Below are positions 6,835-10,087 of a DNA stretch of 10,087 nt, piece after piece (positions within the stretch are counted from its first letter, which is position 1; every line of letters begins with the position of its first letter). The stretch spans positions 1-10,087 of the forward strand of contig HF995289.1 in the NCBI GenBank assembly GCA_000432275.1, read 5' to 3'. The notes under the pieces were generated by a model, which was not told the origin of the DNA, did not search any database, and saw only the letters and a program-made list of their open reading frames with translations. Source of the DNA: Proteobacteria bacterium CAG:495 (GTDB taxonomy: Bacteria; Pseudomonadota; Alphaproteobacteria; RF32; CAG-239). The position numbers and the translations under genes are program-made.

Positions 6835-7101
6835 ATGAATGAAATTGAAGTATTAGACATATCCCGCGATGCAATTTTCACTTTGTTGAAAGTCGTTACC
6901 CCGGTTCTGCTGGTTGCCCTTTTTATCGGTTTAATCATCGGTATTTTCCAGGCTTTGACGCAAATTCAGGAAATGACGCTGGCTTTCGTCCCCAAAATTA
7001 TCGGCGTATTTGTAACCATCATCCTCCTGTTTCCCTTTATGCTTAATCAAATGAAAACTTTGACCGAAGGCCTGTTTGATAAAATCGTCAGCGGCGGATG
7101 A
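6835..7101 (+). CDS. fliQ: Flagellar biosynthesis protein FliQ
   Basis: FliQ is a small inner-membrane subunit of the flagellar type III export gate (the FliP-FliQ-FliR core). The 88-residue length is typical. Two membrane helices are evident (about 15-38 and 52-70), and between them lies the conserved loop 'QALTQIQEMTL' (39-49), diagnostic for the FliQ/SctS family. The immediate neighbours fliR and flhB confirm the flagellar assignment over a virulence injectisome. The start lies 5 bases after the previous stop, with only a weak ribosome site, so translation is probably coupled. fliP is not in this window. Confidence 0.96.
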   Translation: MNEIEVLDISRDAIFTLLKVVTPVLLVALFIGLIIGIFQALTQIQEMTLAFVPKIIGVFVTIILLFPFMLNQMKTLTEGLFDKIVSGG

Positions 7102-7107
7102 TAAGCG

Positions 7108-7863
7108 ATGACCGAACTCCTTAACCTGAATTTATACCACTTTCTGATGGTTTTGCTGCGTGTCGGCTCGGCATTGTCTTTGATGCCGGGTTTTATGACT
7201 TCTTATGTCAATACTCAGGTTAAACTTTCCGTTGCTCTGGCAATCTGCATCGTAATGATGCCGGTCATTGCGCCGCATCTGCCTCCCCAGCCCGGCGATG
7301 TTTTGACCATGTTCTCTTATATTCTTTCGGAAATTACCATTGGCGTCTTTCTGGGCGTCATTATGCAGATTTTATATACGTCGCTGGCTCTGGCCGGAAA
7401 CCTGGCCGGTCAGGCCGTCGGCTTTTCCAACGCCCAGATATTCGACCCGACATTTCAAACCCAGACGATTGTACTGGAAACTTTCCTAAACATTGTCGCT
7501 CTTACCGTTATCTTTCTGACCGACTTGCATCATCTGATGCTCTCTGCCGTTGTCGACAGCTATCATCTGTTTCCGGTCGGCAGTACGTTGCCGTGGGGCG
7601 ACTTTGCCAAAGATGTCAGTCAAACCCTCAATGACAGTTTCGTTATGGGATTCAAAATCGGCTCGCCGTTCATCGCCTTCACAATCGTATTTTACGTCGG
7701 TATGGGACTGGTCTCCCGTTTGATGCCTCAGCTAAACATCTTCTTCCTGTCATTGCCGTTGCAAATTTACCTCGGACTAGGCCTGTTGTTTCTGACCACG
7801 CCGATGATGATTGTCTGGTTTGCCAGATATTACGAAAACGGCTTACGGCAGTTTTTGCACTAG
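7108..7863 (+). CDS. fliR: Flagellar biosynthesis protein FliR
   Basis: FliR is the polytopic subunit that joins FliP and FliQ to build the flagellar export channel in the inner membrane. The 251 residues match the family length. Several hydrophobic helices are visible, for example about 10-30, 38-57, 68-100, 125-147, 183-203 and 210-237. Conserved features include 'RVGSALSLMPGF' (18-29), 'SEITIGVFLGVIMQ' (74-87), 'GQAVGFSNAQIFDP' (101-114) and 'LMPQLNIFFLSLPLQI' (205-220). It begins 6 bases after fliQ stops and is followed 9 bases later by flhB, the standard order of export-gate genes. Confidence 0.96.
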   Translation: MTELLNLNLYHFLMVLLRVGSALSLMPGFMTSYVNTQVKLSVALAICIVMMPVIAPHLPPQPGDVLTMFSYILSEITIGVFLGVIMQILYTSLALAGNLAGQAVGFSNAQIFDPTFQTQTIVLETFLNIVALTVIFLTDLHHLMLSAVVDSYHLFPVGSTLPWGDFAKDVSQTLNDSFVMGFKIGSPFIAFTIVFYVGMGLVSRLMPQLNIFFLSLPLQIYLGLGLLFLTTPMMIVWFARYYENGLRQFLH

Positions 7864-7872
7864 GAGCGAAAT

Positions 7873-8946
7873 ATGGTTGCACCGGAAGATGATGACGACG
7901 CCTCCAAAACGGAAGAACCGTCGGAACGAAAAATAAGCAAAGCCAAAGAAGAAGGCGAAGTGGCCATCTCGCAGGAAGCCAAAAGTTTTATTATGCTCCT
8001 CGGAATGCTCTTTGTCGTCTGGCTCTTAATCCCGCTGATGTTTAAGTGGTTTTACCTGATGTCGGTCCGCTTTGTTGAAAATGCCGGACAAATGCCGGTT
8101 GACCAGGCGGAAATAGAAGTACTGCTTCGCCAGAGCGGACTGGGGCTGCTTAAAATAATGGCTATTCCTTTCACGATTTTCATTGTGCTCGGTGTTTTTG
8201 CCAGCATTGCCCAAACCGGATTCATATACGCGCCGAAAAAACTTGAACCGAACTGGAACAAATTAAACATTTTTGCCGCATTGCCCAATTTCATCAATAT
8301 GAAAAAGATTGTTGAAAGCTTGAAAGGCATCATCAAAATATCGATTATAACTTTTGTTGCCATACTGGTGGTTAAGCCTTACCTGGGCAAGGTCAACCTA
8401 TTGCCTACAATGGAAACCATAGCAATTTTAAGATTTATTCATAAAATCGTGGTATTATTACTATTCACGGTGGTTATTGCCGTTTTGATTATTGCCGTCG
8501 CCGACTATGCCTATCAGAAATACTCTCACTTGAAAAAGTTGAGAATGACCAAACAGGAAGTCAAAGACGAATATAAACAAATGGAAGGTGATCCGCTGAT
8601 AAAATCGCGCATCCGCCAGGTACGTATGGAACGCGCCCGCCACCGTATGATGGAAAACGTCCCCAAAGCCGACGTCGTCATCGTCAACCCGACGCATTAC
8701 GCCGTTGCTTTGGAATATAAAATGGAAGAAATGGATGCTCCTAAAGTCACCGCCAAGGGTATTGACAACGTCGCCCTCCGTATAAAGGCCCTGGCTGAAG
8801 AGTATGATGTTCCGATTGTTGAAAACCCGCCGCTCGCGCGCGCTTTGTTTGCATCAACCGAACTCGACCAGACTATTCCGCAGGAACATTTTAAAGCCGT
8901 CGCTGAGGTAATCGGATATGTTATGCAACTCAAAAATCAACAATAG
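7873..8946 (+). CDS. flhB: Flagellar export gate protein FlhB (substrate-specificity switch)
   Basis: FlhB controls the switch of the flagellar exporter from rod/hook to filament proteins by cutting itself. The charged N-terminus with 'KTEEPSERKISKAKEEGEV' (12-30) is typical of the family. Four membrane helices follow (about 38-60, 90-115, 152-170 and 188-212). The cytosolic domain carries the self-cleavage motif N272-P-T-H275 in 'VIVNPTHYAVAL', and 'VPIVENPPLARALF' (313-326) further on. At 357 residues it is full length and looks functional. A good ribosome site, AGGAG at 7862-7866, overlaps the fliR stop. Its 3' end contains the ribosome site and the first 29 bases of the following sensor gene. 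Confidence 0.97.
   Translation: MVAPEDDDDASKTEEPSERKISKAKEEGEVAISQEAKSFIMLLGMLFVVWLLIPLMFKWFYLMSVRFVENAGQMPVDQAEIEVLLRQSGLGLLKIMAIPFTIFIVLGVFASIAQTGFIYAPKKLEPNWNKLNIFAALPNFINMKKIVESLKGIIKISIITFVAILVVKPYLGKVNLLPTMETIAILRFIHKIVVLLLFTVVIAVLIIAVADYAYQKYSHLKKLRMTKQEVKDEYKQMEGDPLIKSRIRQVRMERARHRMMENVPKADVVIVNPTHYAVALEYKMEEMDAPKVTAKGIDNVALRIKALAEEYDVPIVENPPLARALFASTELDQTIPQEHFKAVAEVIGYVMQLKNQQ
8905..8909 (+). promoter_or_regulatory. Ribosome binding site of the sensor gene, inside flhB
   Basis: GAGGT lies nine bases (counted from GAGG) upstream of the ATG at 8918. In that frame a TAA at 8909-8911 closes everything upstream, and no other ATG or GTG start follows nearby. This decides the start at 8918 and means the sensor gene begins within the flhB coding sequence. 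Confidence 0.7.
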
Positions 8947-10087
8947 ACCGGATAAGCTTCTGCAATCACGCCTGATTAAGCTGGCCTTTTCGCTGGTTAC
9001 CCTCACCACGGCGATTATCCTGCTGTTCCTTTACCCTGAGTATCACCTGTATCTGATTGCCCTGACCGCAGTACTTGCCTCCTTATGCCTGCTCCAAACC
9101 ATCAAAACGCTTGATGCCGGAGAAGAGGCCATCAGTTACGGCGGCTTTGCCAACGAAATCATCTATAACGACTTTCAACCCAAACGGATAGAAAACGCTC
9201 TGGGAGAGGCCATTATCCAAAATGACCCCGCCAAAGACCTTATCAAAACACTGCCGGTTTTGAACTTCTTAGAACAAAACCTCGCCGAAAGCAGCGCCAA
9301 CAAAGCCAACTTCTACCGTTTGCAAACGGCTTGCCTTAACTTGACCAAAGAAAAAACCGTATTGTCATTGGTGTTGCACCGGGAGCAGGATAAAATTTTC
9401 AATGACCTCGAATGGTTCGAAATCACCGTCCGCCCGATTTACCTGAAAAAAACCGACATCTTTGAAGGTCCCTTCTCCATCAAAAAAATCAAAAAAGAAA
9501 CCTACCTTTATTGGAGTCTTAAAAACATTACCGCAGCCAAAAATATGGAAGACGTCTTTCAGGTTGAGCGGAAGTCCCTCCATGATTTCATCGACGACCT
9601 TCCGGTGGGATTATATACCGTAGACAAGGATTCAACCATAGAATACGCCAACCGCAGTTTTGCCGACTTTCTCGGACTTCCCTGTGAGGAGCTCAGCGGC
9701 AGAGCGTTAAGCGATTTTTTAGCAACCAATGAAACCCTGCCCGGCCGTCGCGACCTCTGGCACGGACGTCTCCATTTTGCAACCGCAGACAACAATGTAA
9801 ACGAAGCTTTCGTCTTCCAGCAAAGCTGCCGCGAAAACCAAAATATAAAAATGCGCGGCGTCGTAATCACCAGCCTGCCCACCTCCGACGAGCTCAAAGA
9901 CGATATGGAACATGCTTATGACAAAATCAGCTGGCTGTTTAACTATGCCCCCGTGGGCATTATTTTCGTCAGTCCCGACGGTCAAATTTTAAATTGCAAT
10001 CCCAAAGCATATGAACTGTTTAATCGCAAAGAGGAAGAACTTTCCCGCCAGTCCGTTTTCAGCTTCATTAAAGAAGAAGAAACCGCC
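8918..10087 (+). CDS. cckA: Membrane-bound multi-PAS sensor, probable CckA histidine kinase (N-terminal part)
   Basis: The frame is open from the ATG at 8918 to the right edge (390 codons, no stop), so the gene is cut by the window. It overlaps flhB by 29 bases. Two adjacent membrane helices (about 20-39 and 43-61) are separated by a very short loop, so there is almost no periplasmic sensor. A poorly conserved region follows (about 75-215) that may hold a degenerate PAS fold ending 'YLYWSLKNIT'. A clear PAS domain comes next (about 219-320, 'LHDFIDDLPVGLYTVDKD', 'IEYANRSFADFLG'), and another begins near 332 ('ISWLFNYAPVGIIFVSPDG', 'ILNCNPKAYELF'). The kinase, ATP-binding and receiver domains would lie beyond the edge. 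In Caulobacter the gene directly after flhB is cckA, the hybrid kinase that phosphorylates CtrA and CpdR through ChpT, and its two-helix PAS layout agrees. The family is likely, but it cannot be confirmed without the catalytic part. Confidence 0.78.
   Translation, partial: MLCNSKINNRPDKLLQSRLIKLAFSLVTLTTAIILLFLYPEYHLYLIALTAVLASLCLLQTIKTLDAGEEAISYGGFANEIIYNDFQPKRIENALGEAIIQNDPAKDLIKTLPVLNFLEQNLAESSANKANFYRLQTACLNLTKEKTVLSLVLHREQDKIFNDLEWFEITVRPIYLKKTDIFEGPFSIKKIKKETYLYWSLKNITAAKNMEDVFQVERKSLHDFIDDLPVGLYTVDKDSTIEYANRSFADFLGLPCEELSGRALSDFLATNETLPGRRDLWHGRLHFATADNNVNEAFVFQQSCRENQNIKMRGVVITSLPTSDELKDDMEHAYDKISWLFNYAPVGIIFVSPDGQILNCNPKAYELFNRKEEELSRQSVFSFIKEEETA

Noticed and set aside
6835..8946. 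Type III secretion injectisome genes (SctS/SctT/SctU) instead of flagellar ones
   Set aside because: Sequence features, lengths, the fliQ-fliR-flhB order and the cckA-like gene right after flhB all fit the alphaproteobacterial flagellar locus.

Overview
The window looks like chromosomal DNA of a flagellated alphaproteobacterium with moderate GC. Three things point there. There is a MipZ-type ParA ATPase, the alphaproteobacterial division-site regulator. There is a D,D-carboxypeptidase ending in a SPOR domain. There is also the order fliQ-fliR-flhB followed directly by a membrane-bound multi-PAS sensor protein, which is where cckA sits in Caulobacter. The cysteine-rich protein at the left edge resembles proteins I associate with uncultured gut-dwelling alphaproteobacteria, but that placement is only an inference. 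All clear protein genes are on the + strand; the only - strand gene is a tRNA.

Left part (1-1998). The 3' end of a very cysteine-rich protein gene is followed by a perfect 12-bp hairpin. A putative promoter then leads into an orphan gene (578-1669) for a two-domain, GT-B-like protein of unknown function. This gene and a convergent tRNA-His(GTG) gene share a bidirectional terminator. A 21-bp sequence spanning the terminator tail and the 3' end of the tRNA is repeated directly (20/21 identical), so a second copy of the tRNA tail lies 33 bp from the real one.

Middle part (1999-4001). Two genes overlap by one base (TAATG). They encode an exported penicillin-binding-protein-5-like D-alanyl-D-alanine carboxypeptidase with a SPOR domain, and MipZ. 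Together they link peptidoglycan trimming at the septum with placement of the FtsZ ring.

Right part (4036-10087). A putative promoter precedes six tightly packed genes: pgm (phosphoglucomutase), an exported protein of the GH114/TM1410 (polygalactosaminidase-like) superfamily, fliQ, fliR, flhB, and a sensor protein that runs off the right edge and is most likely CckA. Gaps are -14, 5, 6, 9 and -29 bp, and I see no terminator between them. Co-transcription is therefore likely. If so, sugar-phosphate metabolism, an envelope or polysaccharide-related enzyme, the flagellar export gate and the cell-cycle kinase would share one message. The sensor start (ATG at 8918) lies inside flhB and has its own Shine-Dalgarno sequence there.

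I found no insertion sequence, CRISPR array, rRNA or phage gene.
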